From Clostridiales bacterium (GTDB lineage: Bacteria > Bacillota > Clostridia > Christensenellales > UBA1750), in NCBI GenBank assembly GCA_015056005.1, contig SVHB01000016.1:1-38803 (forward strand): a DNA stretch of 38,803 nt, read 5' to 3'. A program made the translations under genes and the position numbers. This document shows, piece by piece, positions 23,474 through 32,708 of the stretch. The notes under the pieces are model-generated. The model saw only the letters and a program-made list of their open reading frames with translations. It was not told where the DNA came from and did no database searches. Numbering within the stretch: the stretch's first letter is position 1; each line of letters starts with the position of its first letter.

Positions 23474-24610
23474 ATGCGAAAAGCCGTTTTATTCATACTT
23501 GTTCTGTTACTTTCACTTACACCTGTGTTCTCCTACGCTGCCCTGCCCTTTGAATTAAGAGGCAATATAGCGCTGCTGATTGAAAACTCAACAGGGAATA
23601 TACTCTATGAAGAAAATGCGGATAAAACCGTTCCGATCGCAAGCATAACCAAGGTCATGACTCTGCTTTTGACATATGAGGCGATAGAGAGCGGCAAAAT
23701 ATCCGCAGACGATATGATAACCGTAAGCAAAAATGCCGCAGATACCTCGGGCTCGCAGGCATTTCTTGATGAAGGCAGCGAATATGAGCTTTCTCAGCTT
23801 ATCAAGACAGTTATAATAGCTTCTGCCAACGATTCAAGCGTTGCGATAGCGGAACATATTGCCGGGAGCGAAAGCGCATTCTGCGAGCTTATGAACCAAA
23901 GAGCGCAGGAGCTTTCGATGGAGAACACCGTTTTTAAAACATGCACAGGACTTCCTGCTCAGGGACAGTATTCCACCGCAAAAGACGTCTCTATCATGGC
24001 ACTTGAACTTATGAAGCACGAGGAATACTTTACCCATTCCACCACATGGATGGATGAGCTCGTTCACCCGGGCGGAAGAGTTACAGAGCTAGTAAATACA
24101 AACAGGCTCGTTAGGTTCTATGAAGGCGCAGACGGTCTTAAAACAGGCTATTCAAGCGAAGCAGGCTGCTGCTTATGTGCAACAGCGCAGCGCGGTGATG
24201 AGCGCATGACAGTCGTTCTTTTAGGCTACAAGGATTCTCAAAACAGGTTTGCCGATGCGCAAAAACTTTTAAGCTACGGCTTTGATGAATATGAGATCAA
24301 GACTATAGCAAAAAGCGGAGATACGTATTGTACCCTGCCCTTGATGGGAGCCAAAGAAAAAGAAATCGATATAATCTCTCACAGCGATATCACCGCGCTT
24401 GTACATCGCGGAAGCGAACCCGGCTGCGTTATTGAAATTACGCTTCCCGAAATCCTTTCTGCGCCGCTGTATTCCGATATCGAGGTAGGTTATATAACCG
24501 TAACTTACGATAACGGAAATTCCTTGAGATATCAGCTCTATCCAAAGAACGATATAGAAAAAGCAGGATTTATGGCGGCGCTCACCAAAATTATCACCAG
24601 ATGGTCATAA
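23474..24610 (+). CDS. serine-type D-alanyl-D-alanine carboxypeptidase (peptidase S11)
   Basis: Penicillin-binding protein that trims the last D-alanine from peptidoglycan side chains outside the membrane. Signal peptide 1-22 (LFILVLLLSLTPVFSYA). Catalytic motifs: Ser57-x-x-Lys60 (SITK), Ser117-Ala-Asn119 (SAN), Lys223-Thr-Gly225 (KTG). A C-terminal beta domain (about 270-360) is the PBP5_C type, and the last residues GFMAALTKIITRW could form the amphipathic membrane-attaching helix. 378 aa, as in DacF/DacB-like proteins; the exact paralogue (vegetative or sporulation) is uncertain. GGGGTGA precedes the ATG. Confidence 0.93.
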   Translation: MRKAVLFILVLLLSLTPVFSYAALPFELRGNIALLIENSTGNILYEENADKTVPIASITKVMTLLLTYEAIESGKISADDMITVSKNAADTSGSQAFLDEGSEYELSQLIKTVIIASANDSSVAIAEHIAGSESAFCELMNQRAQELSMENTVFKTCTGLPAQGQYSTAKDVSIMALELMKHEEYFTHSTTWMDELVHPGGRVTELVNTNRLVRFYEGADGLKTGYSSEAGCCLCATAQRGDERMTVVLLGYKDSQNRFADAQKLLSYGFDEYEIKTIAKSGDTYCTLPLMGAKEKEIDIISHSDITALVHRGSEPGCVIEITLPEILSAPLYSDIEVGYITVTYDNGNSLRYQLYPKNDIEKAGFMAALTKIITRWS

Positions 24611-24645
24611 CAAATATGGAATAAATCCTATATTTGTTATATAAT
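24607..24645 (+). promoter_or_regulatory. promoter of the GH2 gene overlapped by an inverted repeat
   Basis: ATAACAAATATGGA (24607-24620) and TCCTATATTTGTTAT (24626-24640) form an inverted repeat with one bulged base. It covers a weak -35 (TGGAAT, 24617-24622) and runs up to the TATAAT at 24640-24645. That placement suits a repressor operator; it could also act as a weak terminator for the carboxypeptidase gene. Confidence 0.5.
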
Positions 24646-24682
24646 ACATTCATCCGAAACAAATAAACAGGAGGAATGTTTT

Positions 24683-26956
24683 ATGGAACGAAAGATCCTT
24701 CTTGACGGCATATGGAAACTCTACTATCGCGATCAAACGATCAAAGCCGATGCCATTCTTCCCTCAGATTCTATCCAAGCACAGGTTCCGGGAAACGTTG
24801 AACTTGATCTTTCAAGAGCAGGACTTCTGCCGGAAGATCTCTATAAGGGAATGAATACCAGGATTTCGGAAAAATTCGAGCGATACGAATGGTGGTATGA
24901 GCTTGAATTCATGGCGCAAAAAGCCCTCGATAACGAAAAAGTTTTCCTGCGCTTTGACGGGGTCGACTGCATCGCCGAGTATTTCTTAAACGACATCCGC
25001 ATCGGTCAGTCCGATAACGCCTTTATATATCATGAGTTCGATGTTTCTTCCTGCATTGCCGAAGGCAGAAACGTACTTAGAGTACATATCAGTTCTGCGC
25101 TTTTGTATCAGCTTGATCAGGAATACTCACAGTATCAGTTCTATGGCTGGCATCTTGAAGGCGGAACATACTTGCGCAAGCCTGCCCATTGCTTTGGCTG
25201 GGACATTTTCCCAAGAGCGATAAGCGCGGGTATATGGAAGAGCGTCTCACTGATCTATTGCGATGAATACGATTTTGAAGAGCTCAGCTATATCGTGAAC
25301 TTTGATGCGGAAATGAATCCGAATCTTGATTTTTGCTACAGCATTAAAGCACCGTACGATGCCTTGCTAGACGGAAGCTTAAAGGTGGAGATCACCGGCA
25401 CCTGCGGTGAAGATTCATCTTTTCTTGCTGTCGATTCGCCCAAACAGCGTAAACTCGGAAGGATAAAATCAAAGATCACGAATCCCAGACTCTGGTGGCC
25501 CTTGGGCTATGGCAAAGCAAATGTATATGATACCATAGCAACGCTCTACCGCAACGGCAAGATAGTTGCACAAAAAAAGCTGATAGTCGGTCTTAGAAAA
25601 CTTGAACTCAAGCGTACCGAATCTATGAGCGATCCTGACCCAAAATTCCAATTTGAGATAAACGGCGTTGATGTAATGTGCCGCGGCAGCAACTGGGTCC
25701 CCATGGATGCATACCATAGCCAAGATATACTTCGCTATGAAAAAGCTATGGAACTTGTAAGCGACATCGGCTGCAATATGCTGCGCATCTGGGGTGGCGG
25801 AGTTTACGAGCAGGAATATTTTTATGATTACTGCGACAGGCACGGCATAATGATCTGGCAGGATTTCATGATGGCATGCCAACTCTGCCCCATGGACGAT
25901 AAAATGCTTAAAAACCTTAAAAACGAGTTTACTCAGGTAATAAACACGCTTCGCCATCATCCTTCAATAGTGCTGTGGGCGGGCGATAATGAGATAGACG
26001 AATCGCTGGCGGGAGGAGGAATCACACCTTCCTTCAACACAATCACAAGGCAGCTGCTTCCAAGGCTGGTTATGGAGCATGACGCATTCAGGCCTTATCT
26101 GCCCAGTTCACCCTATATTTCCGATGAAAATTTCCGCAAGCTGAAAAACGGCAAAGATGATCTTGTCGAACGCCACCTCTGGGGCGCAAGGGATTATTAC
26201 AAAGCAGATTTTTACTCAAAATCAAAGGCATGCTTTGTCAGCGAAACAGGATATCATGGCTGTCCGTCGCTTGAATCGCTTAAGAAAATAGTGGATGAAG
26301 ATCATATCTGGCCTATCTTCAACGAACAGTGGACGCTTCATTCCTCCGATCAGAAAAACAACGATTCAAGAGTCAAACTGATGGCCGATCAGATCAAACA
26401 GCTCTTTGCTTTTGAACCAAATAATATCGAAGATTTCATTCTTGCTTCTCAGATCTCTCAAGCTGAGGCGAAGAAGTATTTCATCGAGCGCATCCGCATA
26501 AAAAGACCCCATACCGGCGGTATACTTTGGTGGAATCTCCTTGACGGATGGCCCCAGATGTCAGATGCCGTTGTGGACTATTTCTACAACAAAAAGCTTG
26601 CCTACAGCTATATAAAGCGCAGTCAGGCACCCTTTGCGCTCATGATGGATGAAATGCACGATTGGAATTATACGCTCTTTGCTGCCAATGATACCTTAGA
26701 GCAAATAAGCGGGAGCTACGAGGTCAGAGATATCGAGTCCGATGAAATTATTGCATCCGGCGATTTCAGTATTTTGCCCAACTGCAGTAAACCCTTACAA
26801 AAACTGCGCATGATTTATTCGGATCAAAAGATGCTGCTTATCAAATGGACGATCGACAAAAAATCATATTACAATCATTACCTCGCAGGTATGCCCGCCT
26901 TTTCTTTTGAAAAGTATAAGTTATGGCTAAACAAGCTCAATAGCATTATAATTTGA
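24683..26956 (+). CDS. beta-mannosidase-like glycoside hydrolase, family 2
   Basis: 757-aa cytoplasmic exo-glycosidase of family GH2, most like the beta-mannosidase branch. N-terminal jelly-roll sugar-binding domain (about 1-190, with QVPGNVELDL and FLRFDGVDCIAEYFLND), immunoglobulin-like domain (about 195-305), then a TIM barrel with GSNWVPMDAY and MLRIWGGGVYEQEYFYDYCDRHGIMIWQDF. The acid/base is Glu437 in WAGDNEID and the nucleophile Glu521 in VSETGY. The protein is shorter than typical 820-860 aa mannosidases, lacking part of the C-terminal domains. Mannosidase versus mannosylglycoprotein endo-activity is not decided. Ribosome site AGGAGG. Likely controlled through the inverted repeat in its promoter. 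Confidence 0.88.
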   Translation: MERKILLDGIWKLYYRDQTIKADAILPSDSIQAQVPGNVELDLSRAGLLPEDLYKGMNTRISEKFERYEWWYELEFMAQKALDNEKVFLRFDGVDCIAEYFLNDIRIGQSDNAFIYHEFDVSSCIAEGRNVLRVHISSALLYQLDQEYSQYQFYGWHLEGGTYLRKPAHCFGWDIFPRAISAGIWKSVSLIYCDEYDFEELSYIVNFDAEMNPNLDFCYSIKAPYDALLDGSLKVEITGTCGEDSSFLAVDSPKQRKLGRIKSKITNPRLWWPLGYGKANVYDTIATLYRNGKIVAQKKLIVGLRKLELKRTESMSDPDPKFQFEINGVDVMCRGSNWVPMDAYHSQDILRYEKAMELVSDIGCNMLRIWGGGVYEQEYFYDYCDRHGIMIWQDFMMACQLCPMDDKMLKNLKNEFTQVINTLRHHPSIVLWAGDNEIDESLAGGGITPSFNTITRQLLPRLVMEHDAFRPYLPSSPYISDENFRKLKNGKDDLVERHLWGARDYYKADFYSKSKACFVSETGYHGCPSLESLKKIVDEDHIWPIFNEQWTLHSSDQKNNDSRVKLMADQIKQLFAFEPNNIEDFILASQISQAEAKKYFIERIRIKRPHTGGILWWNLLDGWPQMSDAVVDYFYNKKLAYSYIKRSQAPFALMMDEMHDWNYTLFAANDTLEQISGSYEVRDIESDEIIASGDFSILPNCSKPLQKLRMIYSDQKMLLIKWTIDKKSYYNHYLAGMPAFSFEKYKLWLNKLNSIII

Positions 26957-26971
26957 TAAACTGCTGGTATA

Positions 26972-27008
26972 AAAAACCGCTCGCTGAATATTCACGCGAG
27001 CGGTTTTT
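26972..27008. terminator. terminator between the GH2 and GH43 genes
   Basis: AAAAACCGCTCGC...GCGAGCGGTTTTT around a GC-rich core (ACCGCTCGC 26976-26984, GCGAGCGGT 26996-27004). A- and T-runs flank both sides; the facing GH43 gene ends at 27089. Confidence 0.85.
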
Positions 27009-27088
27009 GTAATAAACATTTCAAGTATAAGCGATACTATCAGTGCACTAAAACGATTTATTCCGATGTACTTGCTGCTGCGCTGACT

Positions 27089-28585
27089 TTATCTAACCAT
27101 GTCCCTTACGCCAAATACAGTAAAATCTCTAATTCCCACATTTACGCCTTTGGGTTTTTCCAGAATAGTGATTCTCACCTTATCACAGCTGAAAGGTTCA
27201 AAGGTTTTGTAATCTATATTGAGCTCTTCATTTTCATCAAGATTATCATAAAGCTTTGTCCACGTTCCCTGCCAATGGCCTTCGAGCATATATTTGATAG
27301 GACCCGGCACAATTCCCCTACTGTAGTCAAGACCGTTTTCCTGCCAGAATAGTCTTACCGCTCCGACATAATACGGAACATTAAGACTGCATGTAAGGGT
27401 AGGTTTGGCATCGGTCTCTTCAGGCTCCCAATAGGTAAGATTGCTGCCATCACAAGCATAAAGCGGTTCTCTGCCCTCTTTATTGCTTGTAGAAGTCGGA
27501 CGGTAGTGGATGTTCAGCGGCAGATAGCCCGGACTGTTATTCTCTAAAGGATTATCTGTATATCCCGGCGCATACTGAGGCGTATCGGTGACCCCATGCG
27601 GACAATACAACTCGCCGTTTTCATCCACAGCGACCAAATCCATTCCGATTCGCCTTTCGTACTGATGCTTCATTGTTGCCGCTATTGTATAAAACGCCCA
27701 AAGAGTATCATTTGGTCCAACCTCAACACAGCCATGCCCCGCACCGCTTACTATACCATGACGGTTAAAGGTAAGCGGATTTTTCTTTTGGCACTTAAAG
27801 CCTGATAACGGTCCTTCGTCGGAATAGTAAACAGCCATAGAATAAGAGCCGAAGCTTGTGCCCGGTGTCGCATATATGCAATAATATCTGCCCTTATATT
27901 TTAGCATATGCACACCTTCTACCCAACCGAAACGAGTATCCTGATTGTCAAAACCGTTTCTTTCCCACCAATTTTCTTGGGGGTTCATGGTAAATACCCT
28001 TTCAGGACCGTTTACAACCTGTCTGGGATTATCTTTATCAAGTTCATAACCCGCTGTAAATCCAAAATGAATACCGCTTCCGTCAAGCTCATCATAATCA
28101 AAAGCATATAAATATATTCTGCCGTCATCATCGGTAAAAATAGCAGGATCGCAGGGGGTAAAATGTGTACCGTCCGGCAATATAAAATCACCTAAAAGCT
28201 CAAATGGACCAAGCGGAGTTTTTGCAGCATACAGCGGACTAAACCATGAAGTAAAAAGGAACTTATCTTTCCACTTGGTTATGCAAGGCGAGTATTTAGG
28301 GCAATACGGTGTTGTTTTATGGTGCTTCCAATGAATAAAATCTTCCGTTACCCAAGCCATCCCATAGCTTGGATAAAGGTACCACTTATTGTCGTGAAAG
28401 AAAACAGTCGGGTCAGATATTGAACGATGTGCAGGAAAATCATCGGGGGCAAGATCCGAAAGATCAAACATGCCCTTTTCCTTTATCATTCTTTCATCAT
28501 AACCGTACGGAATATTCGGAATTGAAAGCGGATTACAATATGTGTTTGATGCATTGGGTACTATTTGCTTTTTCGCTTCGCTCAT
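27089..28585 (-). CDS. glycoside hydrolase family 43 protein with C-terminal F5/8-type domain
   Basis: 498-aa beta-propeller glycosidase (beta-xylosidase/arabinofuranosidase class). The three family acids are recognisable: Asp58 in SISDPTVFF (base), Asp146 in CDPAIFTDDDG (pKa tuner) and Glu223 in GWVEGVHML (acid). The propeller spans about 45-345. A C-terminal galactose-binding-like (F5/8, CBM32-like) domain, about 365-495, carries EPLYACDGSNLTYWEPEE and VRITILEKPKGVNVGIRDFTVFGV. There is no signal peptide, so it acts on imported oligosaccharides. It is divergent from the AraC regulator gene, the usual layout for a regulated sugar enzyme. Confidence 0.87.
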   Translation of the reverse strand: MSEAKKQIVPNASNTYCNPLSIPNIPYGYDERMIKEKGMFDLSDLAPDDFPAHRSISDPTVFFHDNKWYLYPSYGMAWVTEDFIHWKHHKTTPYCPKYSPCITKWKDKFLFTSWFSPLYAAKTPLGPFELLGDFILPDGTHFTPCDPAIFTDDDGRIYLYAFDYDELDGSGIHFGFTAGYELDKDNPRQVVNGPERVFTMNPQENWWERNGFDNQDTRFGWVEGVHMLKYKGRYYCIYATPGTSFGSYSMAVYYSDEGPLSGFKCQKKNPLTFNRHGIVSGAGHGCVEVGPNDTLWAFYTIAATMKHQYERRIGMDLVAVDENGELYCPHGVTDTPQYAPGYTDNPLENNSPGYLPLNIHYRPTSTSNKEGREPLYACDGSNLTYWEPEETDAKPTLTCSLNVPYYVGAVRLFWQENGLDYSRGIVPGPIKYMLEGHWQGTWTKLYDNLDENEELNIDYKTFEPFSCDKVRITILEKPKGVNVGIRDFTVFGVRDMVR

Positions 28586-28652
28586 TTTGCCGTCTCCTTA
28601 TCCTGCCGTTTAAATATGAATAGAGTTTTGAATTTTTTATATCGATTTCTCC

Positions 28653-28733
28653 ATTATAATAACTCAATACTTTTAATGGTTCTAGCGCTTTTTTCATATA
28701 AATCTTGAATATTTTCAGATTTCAATATAGAAT
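28653..28733. promoter_or_regulatory. divergent control region between GH43 and the AraC regulator
   Basis: Plus strand: TTGAAT (28705-28710), 17 bases, TAGAAT (28728-28733) for the araC-type gene. Minus strand: TATAAT (28653-28658) with no good -35, typical of an activator-dependent promoter for GH43. Two related segments, TTGAATTTTTT...GATTTC (about 28628-28649) and TTGAATATTTTCAGATTTC (28705-28723), could be AraC-protein sites. Confidence 0.45.
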
Positions 28734-28751
28734 AGATCTGAGGTGAGAACC

Positions 28752-29570
28752 ATGGCAGAAAAAGTCTTATTTTCAAACAGAGAAAATTTGCTCAGATACG
28801 ATAATATGTCACGTGATTTTGGCATGTCGGAAGCTCATTTTCACAATTTTTACGAGGTATATTTTCTTGTAAGCGGCAAATGCAGGTTTTCCGTAGAAAA
28901 CCATATTTACGATATCAACCCAAATGATATGCTGATCATCCCTCCCGGTCAGATACATATGGCTAATGATTATTTTGGGATGAGCAACAGGATCATAATC
29001 CACTTTCCCAGATCATATATTGATGCTCCATTTGCAGATCACCTTAATGTTTTTCGTCAGAATAATTATTATGTTCCCAGAAATCCTGAATATATAGCAC
29101 GATTATTGGATCGGATCAATTCCGAACGAAAAAAGAACGACCCATTCTCTCCCTTTATGATGCGCTCTCATCTGATGCTGCTGCTTGGATATATAGTCAG
29201 AAACGAGTCGCTGCTTGATACCTCAATGTCATCTTCCCTGCCCACAATTAAGCTCACCGAAGAACTTATGCAGTTCGTTATAAATAATTGTCGGAAGGAT
29301 ATTTCGCTGCAGGATCTGGCCGATAAATTCGGTTATAACGCAAATTACCTTTCAACCTTGTTCAAGAAAAACTGGGGAGTAACTTTCAAGAAATTTCTCA
29401 CACTACAGCGAGTAAAGAACGCCGAGCATATGCTTACAACCACTGACAGCTCCATTATTGAGATAGCAAATACATGCGGATTTAATGACAGCAATTACTT
29501 TTCAACGATTTTCAGGAGAATTCATGGAATGTCGCCTCGTGAATACAGGAAGAATTCTCAGTATATCTAA
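28752..29570 (+). CDS. AraC-family transcriptional regulator
   Basis: 272-aa sugar-type regulator. N-terminal cupin sensing domain (about 20-100, HFHNFYEVYFLVSGKCRFSV and MLIIPPGQIHMAND). C-terminal double helix-turn-helix: ISLQDLADKFGYNANYLSTLFKKNWG, then IIEIANTCGFNDSNYFSTIFRRIHGMSPREYRK. The start is ATG 28752 with GAGGTGAG upstream rather than the in-frame GTG at 28743, which is part of the ribosome site. Probably activates the divergent GH43 gene and perhaps the GH2 gene; the inducer is unknown. Confidence 0.92.
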   Translation: MAEKVLFSNRENLLRYDNMSRDFGMSEAHFHNFYEVYFLVSGKCRFSVENHIYDINPNDMLIIPPGQIHMANDYFGMSNRIIIHFPRSYIDAPFADHLNVFRQNNYYVPRNPEYIARLLDRINSERKKNDPFSPFMMRSHLMLLLGYIVRNESLLDTSMSSSLPTIKLTEELMQFVINNCRKDISLQDLADKFGYNANYLSTLFKKNWGVTFKKFLTLQRVKNAEHMLTTTDSSIIEIANTCGFNDSNYFSTIFRRIHGMSPREYRKNSQYI

Positions 29571-29605
29571 ACACTCATAAAGAGTATTGTTTACACCTCC
29601 TATCG

Positions 29606-30721
29606 CTATGCTTGCCAAGCGATCTGCCCGTTTACAATTGTGTATTTCACATTAGATGCTATTTTCAGCGGACTCCCGTCATAGATCACTATATCGGCAT
29701 CCTTCCCTTCTTTTATGCTGCCTAACCGGTGATCCACGCGGCAAATACGTGCTGCATCTATTGTTATTGCACGTAATGCGCCCCATTCACTCATACCTTC
29801 CTTTACGGCAAGCGCAGCGCAGAGAGGAAGATATTGAATTCTTGATACCGGATGATCTGTGGTCAGTGCAACCAAAACGCCGGCTTTCTGAAGAACACCG
29901 GGCGTCTTAAAATCAGAATGACTTACCTCATCCTTACTTCTGGACGCCAAAGATGGTCCGACAATAGCCGGATAACCGCTTTGAGCAATGATATCGGCGA
30001 TGAGATGACCTTCGGTACAATGGTCAAGAGTGAGTCCTAAACCAAATTCATCCGCGATGCGAATTGCAGTGAAAATATCGTCTGCGCGGTGTACATGCGC
30101 CTTTATCGGTATTTTTCCCTCAAACAGATCCCGATAGCACTCCATTGCAAATGTTTTTTGGGATCCATTACCATTGCTGAAATATTGCTTTGCAAGAGTC
30201 AGTTCTTCTCGAATTAACGATGCAATTCCCATGCGGGTAGACGGGATATTTCCATTCGGACCGTAGTTTGTCATAGGATTTTCACCAAAAGCAAACTTCA
30301 TAGCAGAGGGTGCCATAACGACCATATCGTCTATTCGTCTTCCATGTGTCTTAACAAAAGCAAACTGTCCTCCGATGGGATTAGCACTGCCGGGTCCTAC
30401 CATAACTCCCGTGATACCGGCAGCCAGTGCGTTGTGAAATGCAGAATCCATTGGATTGATTGCATCAATAGCACGAATGCATGGCGTGATCGGATTGGTT
30501 CCCTCGTTGCTTTCATCACCCTGACTGGTCTTCTTTTCTTCCGAAATACCTATATGACTATGTGCATCGATAAAACCTGGATACACTCGAAGATCCGATG
30601 CATCGATAATTTTCATATTATCGGCAGGCGTTATGTTTGTAGCGATCTGTAAGACTTTTCCTTTTCCTATCAGCAGATCAACAAACGCTGAGGTTTCCGG
30701 GCACTTGTAAGCCGGTTGGTG
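29606..30721 (-). pseudogene. amidohydrolase gene truncated at its 5' end
   Basis: Metal-dependent amidohydrolase of the imidazolonepropionase-like group. The metal-site segments are kept: GFIDAHSHIG, PIKAHVHRADD, TLDHCTEGH and TTDHPVS, and the C-terminal GSIKEGKDADIVIYDGSP is complete. The first ATG is at 30614-30616, but family-like sequence continues upstream in frame (AFVDLLIGKGKVLQIATNI). It runs up to 30721 with no ATG, GTG or TTG available, and then meets a TAA belonging to the guaA-end copy at 30722. The usual first strand (about 15-20 residues) is therefore missing. A 336-aa product from the internal ATG might still be made but would lack part of the small beta domain. Called a pseudogene because the cut coincides with the integration-like repeat. 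Confidence 0.72.
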
Positions 30722-30734
30722 TTATTCCCACTCG
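30722..30734 (-). repeat. guaA 3'-end-like attachment site copy 1
   Basis: TTATTCCCACTCG on the plus strand, that is CGAGTGGGAATAA on the minus strand: the last codons (Glu-Trp-Glu-stop) of a guaA gene without the gene. Same 13-base sequence as copy 2 at 32514; 9-base core TTATTCCCA shared with the true guaA end at 33962. Confidence 0.75.
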
Positions 30735-31082
30735 TCGCAGAGACTTGCATCTAAAACAATTTTGTTTATAAGATATTGCGCCTGCTACTCTGATTATTTT
30801 GATTACCCATATTGTCGCAGCTGTACGATGTATGCTTATCAAAATCTTATCAGCGGTGATAAATCACCACAAGGAGTTTGCGTTAGTTGTTGCGAGAGGT
30901 TTGGCTGTATTATGTCACAAACAGGCGTGTTTTTCAATACAGCGTAGCACAATAGTGGAAAAGTTAACAATTCTGTGATAGAATATGATGTAATTGCAAA
31001 ATTGCAGACAGCAATGACTCGGATATCTTTTACAATCCGTTGGCGGACTACTGATTTTACACATATAAGGAGAAGAACTTCC
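30735..31082. other. leader region between attachment copy 1 and the MFS gene
   Basis: 348 bases without a credible gene. It holds repeat A copy 1 (30835-30862), CTTATC followed by AATCTTATCA GCGG TGATAA, and a likely promoter for the MFS gene: TGGAAA (30956-30961), 17 bases, TAGAAT (30979-30984). A 61-codon frame starting with TTG at 30762 is cysteine-rich, lacks a ribosome site and was not accepted. Confidence 0.5.
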
Positions 31083-32366
31083 ATGAGCAAAAAAAGCAGC
31101 AAAAGCGGAAATAATCTTTTTCACACGCTGATGGAGCTTCGCGGTAACCCACGTGCATGTCTGTTTACAGAGCCGATGTGGGGGCTTTCGATGAATTTAT
31201 GCCTACCGTATATGTCGGTTTATATGCTTGCCTTTGGATTGAACGATGTGCAGGTGGGTATCGTATCTTCCGTCTACATGTTTTCACAGATGATTTTTTC
31301 CTTTTTAGCCGGAGCGATTGTAGATAAAATCGGGCGCAGAAAGAGCACGCTTATTTTCGATTTTCTAGCCTGGAGCGTTCCTTGCCTGATCTGGGCAGGT
31401 AGCCAGGGCTTCTGGTTCTTTGTAATAGCTGCCCTATTTAACGGTTTGATGAAGATTACCACAATATCGTGGGATTGCCTGCTGGTAGAGGATGCACCAA
31501 AGGATAAAATCACGCAGATCTACTCCTGGGTAATGATTGCCGGTAATATGTCCGCACTTTTTGCGCCGATCGCTTCTATCCTGGTTGCAAAATTGACCTT
31601 GATACCGGCAGTACGTATTTTATTCATCAATGCTTTTATTGTTATGACAGCCAAGCTGATCATACTGTATAAATTTTCCACAGAAACAGCTGTCGGAAAG
31701 GTCAAAGTTGAAGCTTCAAAAAATCGTTCCTGGGTAGAACTGCTGCAGAATTATACAGGTGCCATTCGTAAAATCTCTGCCTCCCGAGGAACCAAGTTTG
31801 CAATTATCATCAGCATTCTGGTGGAGATCGTTGTCATGCTGGGCAGCACCTTCTGGCAAATTATCGTATCACGACGCATTGGCGTATCCGATAGCTTGCT
31901 ACCGATCTTTCCGATGGTCAAAAGTCTGTTATCCACAGTTCTTTTCTTTACCGTGATCAATCGGATTAATCAAAGTAAGCTGAAATTACCACTATATGGT
32001 GGCTTTTTCAGCTGTATTGTCGCAAATTTGCTGCTGATTTCTATTACGGATGTCGGAGTTTTTGGCTATACGTTGCTGTTTGTATCCATTTGCTTTGACG
32101 CTCTTGGCGTTTCTATATTGAACACCCTGCGGGAATCGCTGGTAGCGCTTCATGCCGATCCTGAAGAACGTTCGGGAATCATGGCTCTCTTACAAACGAC
32201 CGTTATGTTAGTTAGTGTACCTTTTGGCTATATCGGCGGTGTATTAAGTGATATTTCAAGAGTTTTGCCTTTTGTATTGGGAATCGGACTTTTACTGACC
32301 GGTATTCTGGCAACCGCACTTTTCTATCGGACGCAAAATAATGAGGAGTTGCTGCTCCGCAGATAA
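31083..32366 (+). CDS. MFS-type membrane transporter
   Basis: 427-aa major facilitator protein with about 12 hydrophobic segments. The loop 2-3 motif A is seen as GAIVDKIGRRKSTLIFDF, and a related QTTVMLVSVPFGYIGGVLSDI occurs in the second half. The start is ATG 31083 with AAGGAGAAG upstream; a longer reading from 30975 is rejected. The substrate is unknown (drug or metabolite efflux both possible). It is the only gene of the block between attachment copies 1 and 2 and diverges from the cut-off amidohydrolase gene. Codon choice differs from the C-ending style of the core genes, supporting transfer. Confidence 0.88.
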   Translation: MSKKSSKSGNNLFHTLMELRGNPRACLFTEPMWGLSMNLCLPYMSVYMLAFGLNDVQVGIVSSVYMFSQMIFSFLAGAIVDKIGRRKSTLIFDFLAWSVPCLIWAGSQGFWFFVIAALFNGLMKITTISWDCLLVEDAPKDKITQIYSWVMIAGNMSALFAPIASILVAKLTLIPAVRILFINAFIVMTAKLIILYKFSTETAVGKVKVEASKNRSWVELLQNYTGAIRKISASRGTKFAIIISILVEIVVMLGSTFWQIIVSRRIGVSDSLLPIFPMVKSLLSTVLFFTVINRINQSKLKLPLYGGFFSCIVANLLLISITDVGVFGYTLLFVSICFDALGVSILNTLRESLVALHADPEERSGIMALLQTTVMLVSVPFGYIGGVLSDISRVLPFVLGIGLLLTGILATALFYRTQNNEELLLRR

Positions 32367-32375
32367 ATAATCTAC

Positions 32376-32394
32376 GGAGCAACAGCTCCTTTTT
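32376..32394 (+). terminator. terminator of the MFS gene
   Basis: GGAGC (32376-32380), loop AACA, GCTCC (32385-32389), five T. It lies 9 bases after the stop. Confidence 0.75.
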
Positions 32395-32414
32395 GTATTT
32401 CTATACATCGGATG

Positions 32415-32446
32415 TTTATCACAATCTTATCAACGATGATAAGATT
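32415..32446. repeat. repeat A copy 2 (direct repeat flanking the MFS gene)
   Basis: 28 bases (32415-32442) that match 30835-30862 in 24 positions by eye. Inside is a perfect inverted repeat, AATCTTATCA (32423-32432) and TGATAAGATT (32437-32446). The pair brackets the MFS gene about 0.1 kb inside each attachment-like copy. Confidence 0.65.
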
Positions 32447-32708
32447 GGCTGCGTTTCTAAAAGAAAAGTGGACTGAACAAAGAGATTTCAGACCACTTAG
32501 AATCAATATAAGATTATTCCCACTCGCTCCTGAAAAATAAATCTTAAACAGATTTGCTTATGGGATTTGGCTCAAGGTCTTAGGATTATTTCCATTATTC
32601 AGACAGCAGGAGCTATCTGATTTTTTGTTGCCACAGTATCAATTATACCAAACATAAAAAACACAAATTGATCATTCGAAGAACTCAGCATATAGTAGCT
32701 TAGAAATA
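32447..32708. other. intergenic stretch around attachment copy 2
   Basis: No gene seen. It contains an inverted repeat AAGTGGACTGAA / TTCAGACCACTT (32466-32477 and 32487-32498, one mismatch), attachment copy 2 at 32514, and a TGTTGCCACA motif at 32626-32635. The rest is A/T-rich and unexplained up to the stop of the AbiTii-like gene. Confidence 0.55.
32514..32526 (-). repeat. guaA 3'-end-like attachment site copy 2
   Basis: TTATTCCCACTCG, identical over 13 bases to copy 1 (30722) and 10 of the first 12 bases plus spacing shared with the real guaA terminus. The flanks after it differ (CTCCTG here, TCGCAG at copy 1). Confidence 0.75.
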
